NCBI GenBank assembly: GCA_026003755.1
Contig: BPHV01000002.1
Span: 620,001-684,000 of the forward strand
Length of the DNA: 64,000 nucleotides
Direction of reading: 5' to 3'
Source of the DNA: Candidatus Roseilinea sp.
GTDB taxonomy: Bacteria; Chloroflexota; Anaerolineae; J036; Brachytrichaceae
Under the pieces are notes generated by a model. That model worked only from the letters and a program-made list of their open reading frames with translations, was not told the DNA's origin and made no database searches. Both the position numbers and the translations under genes were made by a program. This document shows positions 26,666 to 35,917 of the stretch, one piece after another (the first letter of the stretch is position 1; the number at the start of each line of letters is the position of its first letter).

Positions 26666-28201
26666 CTATTGGGCGTTCAGGAACGATCCGAAGTAGGCCG
26701 TCCAGTATTCGAAGCTGCCGGTGCGCCCCTTGTGGTTTGGATTCTTCGCGTCCCACTGCGCGGCCATCGTGGCGACCACGTCGTTGGCATCGAGCGTCGC
26801 GCCGTTGTGGAATTTGACGCCCGGGCGCAGTTTGAACGTCCACTCGGTCAGGTCGGCGTTGGATTCATAGCTCTCGGCCAGCGCCGGCTCGACCTCAGCC
26901 GTGCCCAGCTTGAAGCGCAGCAAGGTCTCGTAGATTTGCGCGCAGGCGGTGAACGTTTCGCCATCGCTCTCGTCGGCGCAGTGCAGGCTGATCGGCTCAG
27001 CGTTCTGCACATAGACGAAGGTGTCGCGCGGCGGCGCCATCACTGCGAAGACCAACGCGCTGACGGGGTTGGCATGTGCGCCTTCGACATCGGCGCGGAA
27101 GGCTAGCGCGGATCCCCCGTGCGCTACCGGAATCATCGGCACATACTTCTTCAGCAGCTCGTTGACCTTGTCGTAGGCCGCTTGGCGCTTAGCCAGATCG
27201 GCAGTGGACGCGCCTTCCTTCAGCAGCGCCACGATGTCATCGTACGGTTTGCCGAATTGCTTGTTCTCCGGGCCGAAGTGATAGTCCAGGAAGTTCGTGG
27301 CATCGGGGTAGTCGGCGCCCCAGCCCAGCAGGTAGAACGCCTCCTTGCCGGCCGTCACCGCGTCGAGGAACGCGCCCGACTCTTTGACCTCGATCTTGAC
27401 GTTGACGCCGATCTCCTTGAGCTGCGCCTGGATCTCCTGCGCCACGATGCCGGGGTTCGGCAAGTATCCGCGCACCACGTCGCGATACGTCAGCGTCACC
27501 TCGAGGTTCTCCTTGCCGGCTTCCTTCAACAATTCCCTGGCCTTCTCCGGGTTGTACTCGTGCCAGGGGACGTTGGGCGATGCGCCGACGGCGAAGCTGG
27601 TCGGCACGAAGCTGGTGGCGACGACCGAGCCGCGCGGATAGTAATCGTCCACGATGCGCTGGCGGTCAATGCCATAGGCGAACGCTAAGCGCACGCGGTC
27701 ATCGTCGAACGGCGGGATGGTGTTGTTGAAGCCAATGTAGAAGATATTGGCTGCCGGCACTTCGATGAGCTTTAGGTCGGCGTCTTTCTCGACCGTCTCG
27801 AAGTCGTCCGGCCCGACGTTCGACATGCCATCGGCGTTGCCGGACTGTAATTCGAGCAAGCGCTGTGCGGCTTCCTTCGACCAGCGCAGCACCGCGGTGG
27901 GCGTCTTGGCTTTCTCGCCCCAGTAATCGGCGAAGGCCTCGAAGGTGATGCTCTCGCCGCGCTTCCACTCTTTCAGCTTGTATGGGCCGGTGCCGACCGG
28001 GTCCTCGCTGATCTTGTTGCTGTCGCCGCCGGTTTCGTTCAGGTAATCGGCGTCGAGGATGGCGAATGAATCACCGGCGATCTTGTAGGGGAAGGCCGGG
28101 TCAGGCGTGCACAAGGTGAACTTGACGGTCAACGCATCCACGGCCTCGATGGCCTTCATCGTGCCGCCATAGTCGCAGTTAGGGGCCTCGACCTTCATCA
28201 T
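26666..28201 (-). CDS. Family 5 ABC substrate-binding protein in circularly permuted order, lacking a signal peptide here
   Basis: The 511 residues belong to the SBP_bac_5 (DppA/OppA) family, but the order is swapped. Residues 1 to about 392 match what is normally the central and C-terminal part (IEAVDALTVKFTL, PVGTGPYKLKEW, RVRLAFAYGIDRQRIV, PMIPVAHGG). Residues 393-511 match the normal beginning (TFVYVQNAEPISL, IYETLLRF, PALAESYE, LRPGVKFHNGATLDANDV). No signal sequence or lipobox precedes the first ATG, and an in-frame stop lies about 15 codons upstream. The residues between are Pro/Ala/Thr-rich like a lipoprotein linker, so the 5' end has probably been lost or shifted. Confidence 0.85.
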   Translation of the reverse strand: MMKVEAPNCDYGGTMKAIEAVDALTVKFTLCTPDPAFPYKIAGDSFAILDADYLNETGGDSNKISEDPVGTGPYKLKEWKRGESITFEAFADYWGEKAKTPTAVLRWSKEAAQRLLELQSGNADGMSNVGPDDFETVEKDADLKLIEVPAANIFYIGFNNTIPPFDDDRVRLAFAYGIDRQRIVDDYYPRGSVVATSFVPTSFAVGASPNVPWHEYNPEKARELLKEAGKENLEVTLTYRDVVRGYLPNPGIVAQEIQAQLKEIGVNVKIEVKESGAFLDAVTAGKEAFYLLGWGADYPDATNFLDYHFGPENKQFGKPYDDIVALLKEGASTADLAKRQAAYDKVNELLKKYVPMIPVAHGGSALAFRADVEGAHANPVSALVFAVMAPPRDTFVYVQNAEPISLHCADESDGETFTACAQIYETLLRFKLGTAEVEPALAESYESNADLTEWTFKLRPGVKFHNGATLDANDVVATMAAQWDAKNPNHKGRTGSFEYWTAYFGSFLNAQ

Positions 28202-28348
28202 TGCAGGCGCGGCGGGCGCTTCGGTCGCTGTATGAGAAGGAGATTATAGGCCGCATGGCGCATCTGGATAAAATCGTTTCACGCGCTCATCCAGCGTGTC
28301 TGCGCAGACCACACAGTGTTAAACCTACTGAGGTAGAACATCGTCGGC

Positions 28349-28675
28349 ATGGCAAAGGTCTGGATTCCTTCGTTGTTGCGTGGCTTGACGGGCGGTCTGG
28401 CCGAAGTGCAGGCCGATGGGGCCACCGTGCGTCAAGTGATCGAGGATCTCGATCGGCGTTACCCCGGGATTGCAGCGCGGCTGATCGAAGCGGATCGCGA
28501 TCGCCTGAAGCCGAACCTGACGTTGGTGGTGGACGGCGTGAACAGCAAACAGGGGTTGCGCCACCCGGTATCCGAGACGAGCGAGATTCACTTCGTTCCG
28601 GCCATGAGCGGCGGCTGCTCCACCCTCCGCTTGCACCAGAGAGAAACGGCATGTGGACACAACTGCACAGCATAG
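28349..28675 (+). CDS. MoaD/ThiS-family small sulfur carrier-like protein with tail beyond Gly-Gly
   Basis: This 108-residue ubiquitin-fold protein (VWIPSLLRGLTGG, LDRRYPGIAARL, IHFVPAMSGG) resembles MoaD-type carriers that end in a Gly-Gly to be adenylated. Here Gly88-Gly89 is followed by 19 more residues including two Cys. Activation would need trimming of the tail. The tail codons overlap the first 25 bases of the next gene. Partners could be sulfur transfer enzymes, none of which is adjacent. Confidence 0.75.
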   Translation: MAKVWIPSLLRGLTGGLAEVQADGATVRQVIEDLDRRYPGIAARLIEADRDRLKPNLTLVVDGVNSKQGLRHPVSETSEIHFVPAMSGGCSTLRLHQRETACGHNCTA

Positions 28676-29322
28676 GTGAGCGCATCTTTCATTGGAGGCG
28701 CACGTCTTCGTCTGAGCGGGCCGCCGGTGAGACGCCCATGGATACGACGGCTGAACGCGTTCCTAAAAATCGTGAGCGGGCCGTAGTGATGTTCGTTGTT
28801 GCCATTGCGATCAGCGTTGCGGTCCTGCTGCTAAGCACCCGCTTCCGAGATGCGCTGATTGCATTCGGCCAGCTTGGCCTGGTGGGCCTCTTCATCCTGA
28901 GCATCGTGGGCAATGCGACGGTGATCATCCCCGCGCCGGCGTTTGTGGTGGTATGCGCCGCAGCGCCGATCTACGGCGTGCTGCACACCGGGCTGATCGC
29001 CGGCGCAGGATCGGCCTTGGGTGAGATGACCGGCTACATGGCCGGTTACGGGGGCGCAGCCGTGCTCCCTCAGGGTGAGCGTTACCAACGCTTGCATGAC
29101 CTCACCGAGCGTTTTGGCCCCGTCGTGGTCTTTCTGCTCGCCCTACTTCCTAATCCCTTGTTCGACCTGGGCGGGCTAGCGGCGGGCGCGCTCAAGATGC
29201 ATCCGCTCGCTTTCTTGTTCGCTACCTTCTCCGGCAAAGCGGTCCGATTCATGCTGATCGCGCTGGCGTGTCGAGGGGGCCTGCCGTTCTTGACCGGTCT
29301 ATTCGCCCCCAACGCGCCATAG
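28651..29322 (+). CDS. VTT-domain (DedA/SNARE-associated type) membrane protein
   Basis: This 223-residue protein has about five hydrophobic segments and the VTT-type core: IVGNATVIIPAPAFVVVCAAAP, an Ala/Gly-rich helical pair GAGSALGEMTGYMAGYGG, and the conserved FGPVVVFLLALLPNPLFDLGGLAAG. The family transports or flips lipids (undecaprenyl phosphate in some DedA proteins). The start at 28651 overlaps the MoaD-like gene. Another ATG at 28738 would give a protein that begins closer to the first membrane segment. Confidence 0.8.
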   Translation: MWTQLHSIGERIFHWRRTSSSERAAGETPMDTTAERVPKNRERAVVMFVVAIAISVAVLLLSTRFRDALIAFGQLGLVGLFILSIVGNATVIIPAPAFVVVCAAAPIYGVLHTGLIAGAGSALGEMTGYMAGYGGAAVLPQGERYQRLHDLTERFGPVVVFLLALLPNPLFDLGGLAAGALKMHPLAFLFATFSGKAVRFMLIALACRGGLPFLTGLFAPNAP

Positions 29323-29356
29323 AGGATGCAACAGCCTCCTTTTCGCTCGTCCTTAG

Positions 29357-31561
29357 ATGAACGTCGCCCAGTTCAAATCGCATCGCCTCACCGATCCCAT
29401 CGCCATCTGCGGTGATCGGGTGTATTCCATCTGCAATCAGCACGGCCTCTTTCCCGATTCCGAAGGCGGTCATGTGCCCGGTGAGATGTGGGGCATATGG
29501 AATCATCCGATCAAATTGCTCGATGGCTTCTGGTTCGGCATCGGCGACACATCGCAAGGCGCGCCGCGCTGGTTGAGTGAGGCGCTCGAGTGCCGGGCAT
29601 ATCCGGCCTACGTCGAGTTCGAATATCGCTTTGACGCGCTCACCATCATCCGCCAAGACTGCGCGCCGGATGGCGTCGAGGGGATGTTCGTCACGCTCAT
29701 GATCCGCGCAGCGCAGCCGTTCGATGTATCGCTGCACGCGCTCTTTCGCTCGGACCTGCGACCCGCCTGGCTGGGCGAACGCGCCGGCATGCGCGACGAC
29801 CAGGACGGCGCCGAACTGATGGATGCCTCGGCGCGTTGCGTCTTCACCGACGCCGCTAACCCATGGGCATGTGTGGTGGGCGCCGACCTTGCGCCGATCC
29901 GGGCGTCCGCCGGCAACCTATGGGCTGTCGAGCACACACCGGGACAAGGAACCTCAGTGCATTTCGTTTACCGAGTGCGCGCCGAGGCTCCGGCGGATGA
30001 CGGTGGCTACGTCCAAACCGTTCGCTTCGCAATCGCCGGCGCGGCGGCATCGCGCGATGAAGCCCTGGCGACGCATCACCGCCTCCTCACGCACCATGAA
30101 GCCCTGCGCGCAGCCAAACAGGCGCAGTGCAATGCCATCCTCGAAACCAGCCAACTCATCACGCCGGACACCACGTTGAACCAGGCGGCAGCTTGGTCGA
30201 AGCTGATCAACCAGATGTTCGTGCGTGAAGTGCCGAGCATCGGCCGCGGCGTGGGCGCCGGGCTGCCCGAGTATCCGTGGTGGTTTGGCATAGACCCGGC
30301 CTACGCGACGTTGCCGATGTTGCAAAGCGGCCAGTTCGAACTCGTGCGCGACACGCTGCGCCTGCTCAAGTCTCAGAGTGAGCGCCACAACCCCGGCGAG
30401 CCGGGCCGCGTCATCCATGAACTCAGCACCACCAACGTCGTGTTCAACGCCGGCAACATGGTCGAGACGCCCGCATTCGCCCGCGCCGTTCACCAATACT
30501 GGCTGTGGACGGGCGACGACGACTTCCTGCGCGAGATGTATCCCTTCTGTAGGGCTGGGCTGCTGGATTATGCGCTCGGTCGGCACGACCCTGATGGCGA
30601 TCTGTGTCCCAGTGGGCGGAGCATCGTCGAGACGGTGGAGATGCACGCCGGCTTCGAGACCATTGACGTCGCGGCATATACCTGGGACGCGCTGGTTCGC
30701 CTCGCCAACATGGCGTGGATCGTCCATCCCGACGACGACGCGAACAAGCTGCGGAACAGCCTCGCCGACAAAGCGGCAGCGCTGGCCCGCTGCATTCGCG
30801 AGTTGTGGTGGCTGGAAGAAGAGGGGCTATTTGCCGACGTGCGCGCCAGCGTGCAAGAAGTGGAGCACACCCTCGCCGAGCTGGAGCAGAAAGCGCGAGA
30901 AGAGGAGTGGTTGGAGCTGCGACAGGAGCATTTTGAAGCAGCGCGCCGGCGCTTTGCGCCTTACCTGGCTCGCTACGCCGATGCGCCGCGCGACGTTGAC
31001 CTGCCCTGGCTGCTCCGCCATTGGGTGACGTTGTGCCCGCTCGAAGTGGGCCTGGCGACGCCGGAGCAGGCTCGACGCACCCTCGACCGGCTGCAGAGTG
31101 AGGAGTTCAGCAACGCCTGGGGCATGTATCTGCACCCCGACCGGCATGATGTGATGAGCATCAATACCGGCTTGTTGGCGTTAGCGGCTGCGCGCTACGG
31201 CTTTGCCGATCAGGCGCTGGCTATTGTGAACAAGCTGACGCGCGCGTTCTCCTATCGCACACCCGGCGCAGTCAGCGAAGCGCTGCCCGGCGATTGGTGC
31301 TTCCTACAATTGTGGTCGAACCTGGGGCTGGTGTCGCCGGCGATTGAGTGCTTCCTGGGGATTCAGCCCTGCGCCGCCCAGCGCACCATCACGATCGCGC
31401 CCCATCTGCCTGCCACGTGGGATTGGGCCGAGGTAAAGCGGCTGCGCGTCGGTGACGCGCACTTCGACATTCGCGTCGAACGCGCCGGCTCCGGTTATCA
31501 CGTACAAGTGGCCGGCGATGACGGCTGGCAGATCAACCTGTCCCCCGAAGCGCGGCGCTGA
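29357..31561 (+). CDS. Six-hairpin glycosidase, amylo-alpha-1,6-glucosidase/glycogen debranching-like
   Basis: The 734-residue protein has an N-terminal beta-sandwich region (about 1-260) and a central alpha/alpha barrel of the glycogen debranching enzyme C-terminal type. The barrel shows PWWFGIDPAYATLPML, NVVFNAGNMVETPAF with an acidic residue, and MHAGFETIDVAAYTWDALVRL. It ends with a beta-sandwich typical of these clans (TITIAPHLPATWDWAEVKRLRVGD). No signal peptide is visible, so it is cytoplasmic. It probably acts on an oligosaccharide together with the next gene, with 33 bases between. Confidence 0.75.
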   Translation: MNVAQFKSHRLTDPIAICGDRVYSICNQHGLFPDSEGGHVPGEMWGIWNHPIKLLDGFWFGIGDTSQGAPRWLSEALECRAYPAYVEFEYRFDALTIIRQDCAPDGVEGMFVTLMIRAAQPFDVSLHALFRSDLRPAWLGERAGMRDDQDGAELMDASARCVFTDAANPWACVVGADLAPIRASAGNLWAVEHTPGQGTSVHFVYRVRAEAPADDGGYVQTVRFAIAGAAASRDEALATHHRLLTHHEALRAAKQAQCNAILETSQLITPDTTLNQAAAWSKLINQMFVREVPSIGRGVGAGLPEYPWWFGIDPAYATLPMLQSGQFELVRDTLRLLKSQSERHNPGEPGRVIHELSTTNVVFNAGNMVETPAFARAVHQYWLWTGDDDFLREMYPFCRAGLLDYALGRHDPDGDLCPSGRSIVETVEMHAGFETIDVAAYTWDALVRLANMAWIVHPDDDANKLRNSLADKAAALARCIRELWWLEEEGLFADVRASVQEVEHTLAELEQKAREEEWLELRQEHFEAARRRFAPYLARYADAPRDVDLPWLLRHWVTLCPLEVGLATPEQARRTLDRLQSEEFSNAWGMYLHPDRHDVMSINTGLLALAAARYGFADQALAIVNKLTRAFSYRTPGAVSEALPGDWCFLQLWSNLGLVSPAIECFLGIQPCAAQRTITIAPHLPATWDWAEVKRLRVGDAHFDIRVERAGSGYHVQVAGDDGWQINLSPEARR

Positions 31562-31594
31562 TGCCGGTCGGCCCCCACCCCCTGCCGCTAAGCG

Positions 31595-32896
31595 ATGCTC
31601 AAGATCAGCTCCAATAAACGCTATCTGGTTCACGAAGACGGCAAGCCCTTCTTCTACCTCGGCGACACCACTTGGGAGATCTTCCATCGCCTCAACCGCA
31701 GCGAGGCCGAGTGGTTCTTGCGCGACCGTGCCGCCAAGGGCTTTACTGTGATGCAGTCGGTCGTGTTGGCCGAGGAGGACGGCCTGAACGATCCGAACCC
31801 CTATGGCCACCGGCCGCTGATTGACAACGATCCGACGCGCCCGAACGAAGCCTACTTCGAGCACGTGGATTACATCATCAACGTCATGGCGTCGCTGGGC
31901 ATGTGGTGTGGCCTGTTGCCCACCTGGGGCGACAAGTGGAATGTGAAGTGGGGCGTCGGGCCGGAGATCTTCACGCCTGAAAATGCGCGCCTCTATGGTG
32001 AGTTCCTGGGCCGGCGCTACCGGGACAAGCCGATCATCTGGATCTTGGGCGGCGACCGGCCAATCGAGAAGCCCGCGCATCGCGACATCTTGAACGCCAT
32101 GGCCGCCGGGCTGCGCGCCGGCGATGCAGGGCGTCATCTAATCACCTTTCACCCCGTGGGCGGGCGATCGTCGGCGGACGACTGGCACGCGGCCGACTGG
32201 CTCGACTTCAACATGTGCCAGAGCGGCCATGCGCGCAACACGCCGAACTGGCAGTGCGTCGCGCGCGACTATGCGCTGACGCCGACCAAGCCATGCATGG
32301 ATGGTGAGCCGGCCTACGAAGACCATCCCGCCGCTTTCAACATCGAGAACGGCTATATCGAGGCTTACGACAATCGCAAGAGCCTGTACTGGGCGCTGTT
32401 CGCCGGCGCGCACGGCCACACCTACGGCTGTCACCCGATCTGGCAATTCTTCACCCTCGGCCGGCACCCGAAGAGTTTCTGCCGCCACACCTGGCAGGAA
32501 GCGATGCACTTTCCGGGTTCAAGTCAGATGCAGCATGCCAAGCATTTGCTCCTCAGCCGCCCCTTCCTCTCGCGTATTCCCGACCAATCCCTCATCGTCG
32601 GCGAGGCGGGCGCAGGCGTCCATCACGTACAGGCCACGCGCGATGCCGATGGCAGCTACGCTTTTGTGTATTGCCCAACGATACAGCCGGTGGTGGTGGA
32701 TCTGGGCAAGTTGCGCGGCAGCGTGTTGGACGTGCACTGGTACGACCCACGCACCGGCGCGGCCCATCGCGCCGGTCGCGTCACGAACGACGGCCCGCGC
32801 GAGTTCACCCCGCCGCGCATCTGGCCAGACTGGGTGTTGGTGCTGGATGACGCGAGCGCCGGCTATCCGACGCCGGGCAGCGCGAAGTGCGGGTGA
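31595..32896 (+). CDS. DUF4038/apiosidase-like glycoside hydrolase (GH140-like)
   Basis: This 433-residue TIM-barrel protein starts with the DUF4038 signature (YLVHEDGKPFFYLGDTTWEIFHRL) and has WILGGDRPIE and PCMDGEPAYED, whose acidic residues are the likely catalytic pair. A small C-terminal beta domain (residues about 335-425) follows, as in the putative collagen-binding domain linked to DUF4038. It is cytoplasmic by sequence. GH140 members cleave apiose side chains of pectin, but substrate here is not proven. Confidence 0.82.
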   Translation: MLKISSNKRYLVHEDGKPFFYLGDTTWEIFHRLNRSEAEWFLRDRAAKGFTVMQSVVLAEEDGLNDPNPYGHRPLIDNDPTRPNEAYFEHVDYIINVMASLGMWCGLLPTWGDKWNVKWGVGPEIFTPENARLYGEFLGRRYRDKPIIWILGGDRPIEKPAHRDILNAMAAGLRAGDAGRHLITFHPVGGRSSADDWHAADWLDFNMCQSGHARNTPNWQCVARDYALTPTKPCMDGEPAYEDHPAAFNIENGYIEAYDNRKSLYWALFAGAHGHTYGCHPIWQFFTLGRHPKSFCRHTWQEAMHFPGSSQMQHAKHLLLSRPFLSRIPDQSLIVGEAGAGVHHVQATRDADGSYAFVYCPTIQPVVVDLGKLRGSVLDVHWYDPRTGAAHRAGRVTNDGPREFTPPRIWPDWVLVLDDASAGYPTPGSAKCG

Positions 32897-33080
32897 GGAT
32901 GCCGCGTCGGCGGTCCGCGCGTTAAATCCGGTTAATCCTGCGTCGTAAGCGCGGTCAAACATCACCCTTGACTGCATGTGTTGCTCTTCGCCTGTGCGCT
33001 GGGTATAAGTCTCCGTGGTTGAGCGGGAATCATTCCGCTGGACGAATCAGAGACGCGAGGAGTGAACAGGAGAAAGTGAC

Positions 33081-34115
33081 ATGAATAGACGCAAGTGCTC
33101 GCTTACGCCCATCGCCGGCGCGTTGGCGATGGTTTCGTTGAGTCTGACGCACCCCGCGCCGACGGTTGCACAGACGAAGGTCGTCAACGTGTATTCGGCG
33201 CGACACTACGGCGCGCTCGAGAAGGTGTTTGCCGAGTTCACGCGCGAGACCGGCATCCAGGTGCGCCTGTCCAACGCCTCGACTCAAGCGCTGTTGGAAC
33301 GCCTGCGCGCCGAAGGGCCGCAAACCCCGGCCGATGTGTTCTTTGTGATTGACGTCGGCACCCTGCAACTTGCAGCCGAGGAAGGGCTGTTGCAACCGAT
33401 TCAATCCGATGTGTTGAACGCGGTCATCCCCCCTGAACTACGCGACCCGAAGGGGCGCTGGTATGCGCTATCGTTGCGCTATCGCACGTTGATGTACAAC
33501 CCAGCCCGGGTGAAGCCGAGCGAACTCTCAACCTACGAGGCGTTGGCCGAACGGAAATGGCGCGGCCGATTGTGCCTGCGTCCGGCGACGCACATCTACA
33601 CCGTGTCGTTGGTCGCCAGCATGATCGCCAACCTCGGCGAACGGCGCACCGAGCAAGTAGTGCGCGGTTGGATGGCCAATCGGCCCACCTTCATTGACAG
33701 CGACTCGCGCATCCTGGAGACCATCGCCGCCGGCAAGTGTGACGTGGGGATTACCAACCATTACTACCTGGGCAACAAGCTGAAAGCCGATCCGAACTTT
33801 CCGGTGAAGCTGTTCTGGGCCAACCAGAAGGATCGCGGTGTGCAGGTCAACCTCTCCGGCGCCGGGGTGACGGCGAACGCGCCCAACCGAGAGAACGCGA
33901 TCCGGCTGCTCGAATGGCTCGCCACGCGCGGTCAGGACCCGGGCGCGGCCGGCCTGCCCGGCGGCAACAGCGAGTATCCGGTCAATCCCTCTGCCCAACC
34001 GCCCGAGGTGTTGAGCCAATTCGGCTCGTTCAAGGCCGACCTGGCCTCACTGCCCCAATACGGGCCTTTGCAGACAAAGGCGATCAAGCTGCTTGAGCGA
34101 GTCGGTTACAAATGA
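33081..34115 (+). CDS. Iron(III) ABC transporter substrate-binding protein (FbpA/FutA type)
   Basis: The 344-residue protein has a Sec signal (residues 1-31, ending TVAQ), then VVNVYSARHYGALEKVF and later GITNHYYLGNK. The Tyr pair of the latter is the known ferric-ion ligand region in FbpA. It is probably periplasmic or membrane-tethered. A GAGAAAG ribosome site lies six bases before the ATG. It is the first gene of a complete importer: binding protein, permease (34163), ATPase (35914). Confidence 0.9.
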   Translation: MNRRKCSLTPIAGALAMVSLSLTHPAPTVAQTKVVNVYSARHYGALEKVFAEFTRETGIQVRLSNASTQALLERLRAEGPQTPADVFFVIDVGTLQLAAEEGLLQPIQSDVLNAVIPPELRDPKGRWYALSLRYRTLMYNPARVKPSELSTYEALAERKWRGRLCLRPATHIYTVSLVASMIANLGERRTEQVVRGWMANRPTFIDSDSRILETIAAGKCDVGITNHYYLGNKLKADPNFPVKLFWANQKDRGVQVNLSGAGVTANAPNRENAIRLLEWLATRGQDPGAAGLPGGNSEYPVNPSAQPPEVLSQFGSFKADLASLPQYGPLQTKAIKLLERVGYK

Positions 34116-34162
34116 CCCCTCAAGCTGCGCCGGCATGATCTTCTTTCGGGCAGGGTCGGGGT

Positions 34163-35917
34163 GTGTGCTGGACCCTGCCCGCCGCCGTACAATCCCCCGC
34201 TCTGGAAGTTGCATTGGAACGCACAAGTACACTCCCCTGGCCAGGTCGCGTTGCAGCAGTGAGCCGGCGACGACCGTCCTTCGACGCCGGCGCATTGGCT
34301 GCGGCGCTCCCCGCCTTGTTGATCCTGTTGCCGTTGATCGGCCTGGCGCTGACCTGGCTACACCTCGACGGCGAAATTTGGGCCCACCTCTGGAGCACGC
34401 TGCTGCCGGAGATGCTGCTGAACACGACGCTGCTCATGCTTGGCGTCGGCGCGACGACGCTGGCGCTGGGCACAGCCCTGGCTTGGCTGGTCACCACCTA
34501 CGCGTTCCCCGGCGTGAAGCTGATCGAGTGGATGTTGGTCTTGCCCATCGCCATCCCCGGCTACATCCTGGGCTACGTCTCGATGTCGCTGTTCGACTAC
34601 GCCGGCCCCATCCAGACGCAGCTTCGCGCCTGGTTGGGGCCGGACTTTGAGCCGTTCGAGTTCCGCTCGTTGCCGGGCGCGATTTTCGTGCTCAGCCTGG
34701 CGCTCTATCCGTATGTGTATCTGCTGGCGCGGGCAGCGTTCCGCGAGCAATCGGCCGCGCAGCGCGACGCTGCGCGCGCCGCCGGCCTGAGTGATCGCGC
34801 GATCTTCTGGCGCGTGGCGTTGCCCTTGGCGCGACCGTCGCTGGCCGCCGGCGTGGCGCTGGCGCTGATGGAAACGCTGACCGATTTCGCCGTGGTGCGC
34901 TACTTCAACGTCGTCACGTTGAGCGAAGGCGTCGTGCGGCTGTGGATCATCCAGATGGATCGCGATGCGGCGGTGCAACTGGCGTCGCTGCTGATGATGA
35001 TTGCGCTGGGCATCGTGCTGATCGAGCGCCAATTGCGCCGCCGCGCGCGCTATTACCAGCTCGGCAGTTATTCGCGGCCGATCGCGCCCGTTCGTTTATC
35101 CGGCCTGCGCGCGGTCGCGGCCCTCGTCGGGCCGCTCGCGCTGTTGTGCGTGGCGTTCGGGTTGCCGGTGGCCCAACTGGCGCAATGGGCTATCGCCGAG
35201 ATGGCGAGCGCCGAGCCGGGCACGCTCGATGCGACGTTCGGCCAATACTTGTTCAACACGCTGGCCCTGTCGCTGGGTGCGGCGCTGTTCGTCGTCGCCG
35301 TGGCGCTGGGTATGGCTTACGCACTCCGCCCACGCGGGGCGCCGGCCAAGGCGAACGCTGCCCTCCGCTTCCTCGCGCGCCTGGCTACGCTGGGCTACGC
35401 AATGCCGGGCGCCGTAGTCGCGCTGGGTGTGTTGCTGTTGCTGGCGCCACTGAATGAGCCTGTGCTAGCCTGGACCGGCGGCGCCGTGCTGCTGAGCGCC
35501 TCCGTGGTCGGGTTGCTCTATGCCTACCTGGTGCGCTTCCTGGCCATCGGCTTCAGCAGCGTCGAAGCCAGCCTGGAGAAGGTGACGCCGAACATGGAGA
35601 TGGCGGCGCGCAGCCTGGGCGCCGCGCCGGCGCGCGTGCTGGCGCGCGTTCACCTGCCGTTGGCGCGCACGGGCGTCTTGGCCGCCCTATTGCTCGTGTT
35701 CGTGGATGTGCTGAAGGAGCTGCCGGTCACCATGTTCCTGCGCCCGTTTGGCCTGGAGACGTTGTCGGTGTGGACGTATATGCTGGCCTCGGAATCGGCC
35801 TGGCAAGCGGCGGCCGTGCCGGCGCTGACCATCGTCCTGGCCAGCGTTGGGCCGGCGTTGCTGCTCATCCGCCTCTCGCGCTCCGGCGCGCAGAACAACC
35901 GGGAAACGCGCCTATGA
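34163..35917 (+). CDS. Iron(III) ABC transporter permease (FbpB type, fused two-domain)
   Basis: This 584-residue membrane protein has two permease halves, as in FbpB/SfuB. The EAA loops are QRDAARAAGLSDRAIFWRVALPLARP (first half) and MEMAARSLGAAPARVLARVHLPLART (second half). The N-terminal 45 residues are hydrophilic, so a later start is possible. The start at 34163 (GTG) is the first available. The stop overlaps the ATPase ATG (ATGA), indicating coupling. Confidence 0.9.
   Translation: MCWTLPAAVQSPALEVALERTSTLPWPGRVAAVSRRRPSFDAGALAAALPALLILLPLIGLALTWLHLDGEIWAHLWSTLLPEMLLNTTLLMLGVGATTLALGTALAWLVTTYAFPGVKLIEWMLVLPIAIPGYILGYVSMSLFDYAGPIQTQLRAWLGPDFEPFEFRSLPGAIFVLSLALYPYVYLLARAAFREQSAAQRDAARAAGLSDRAIFWRVALPLARPSLAAGVALALMETLTDFAVVRYFNVVTLSEGVVRLWIIQMDRDAAVQLASLLMMIALGIVLIERQLRRRARYYQLGSYSRPIAPVRLSGLRAVAALVGPLALLCVAFGLPVAQLAQWAIAEMASAEPGTLDATFGQYLFNTLALSLGAALFVVAVALGMAYALRPRGAPAKANAALRFLARLATLGYAMPGAVVALGVLLLLAPLNEPVLAWTGGAVLLSASVVGLLYAYLVRFLAIGFSSVEASLEKVTPNMEMAARSLGAAPARVLARVHLPLARTGVLAALLLVFVDVLKELPVTMFLRPFGLETLSVWTYMLASESAWQAAAVPALTIVLASVGPALLLIRLSRSGAQNNRETRL

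Noticed and set aside
32968-33009. TTGACT and TATAAG as promoter of the iron importer
   Set aside because: The spacing of 30 bases is too long. An alternative -35 TTGCTC at 32981 with a 17-base spacer is too weak to claim.
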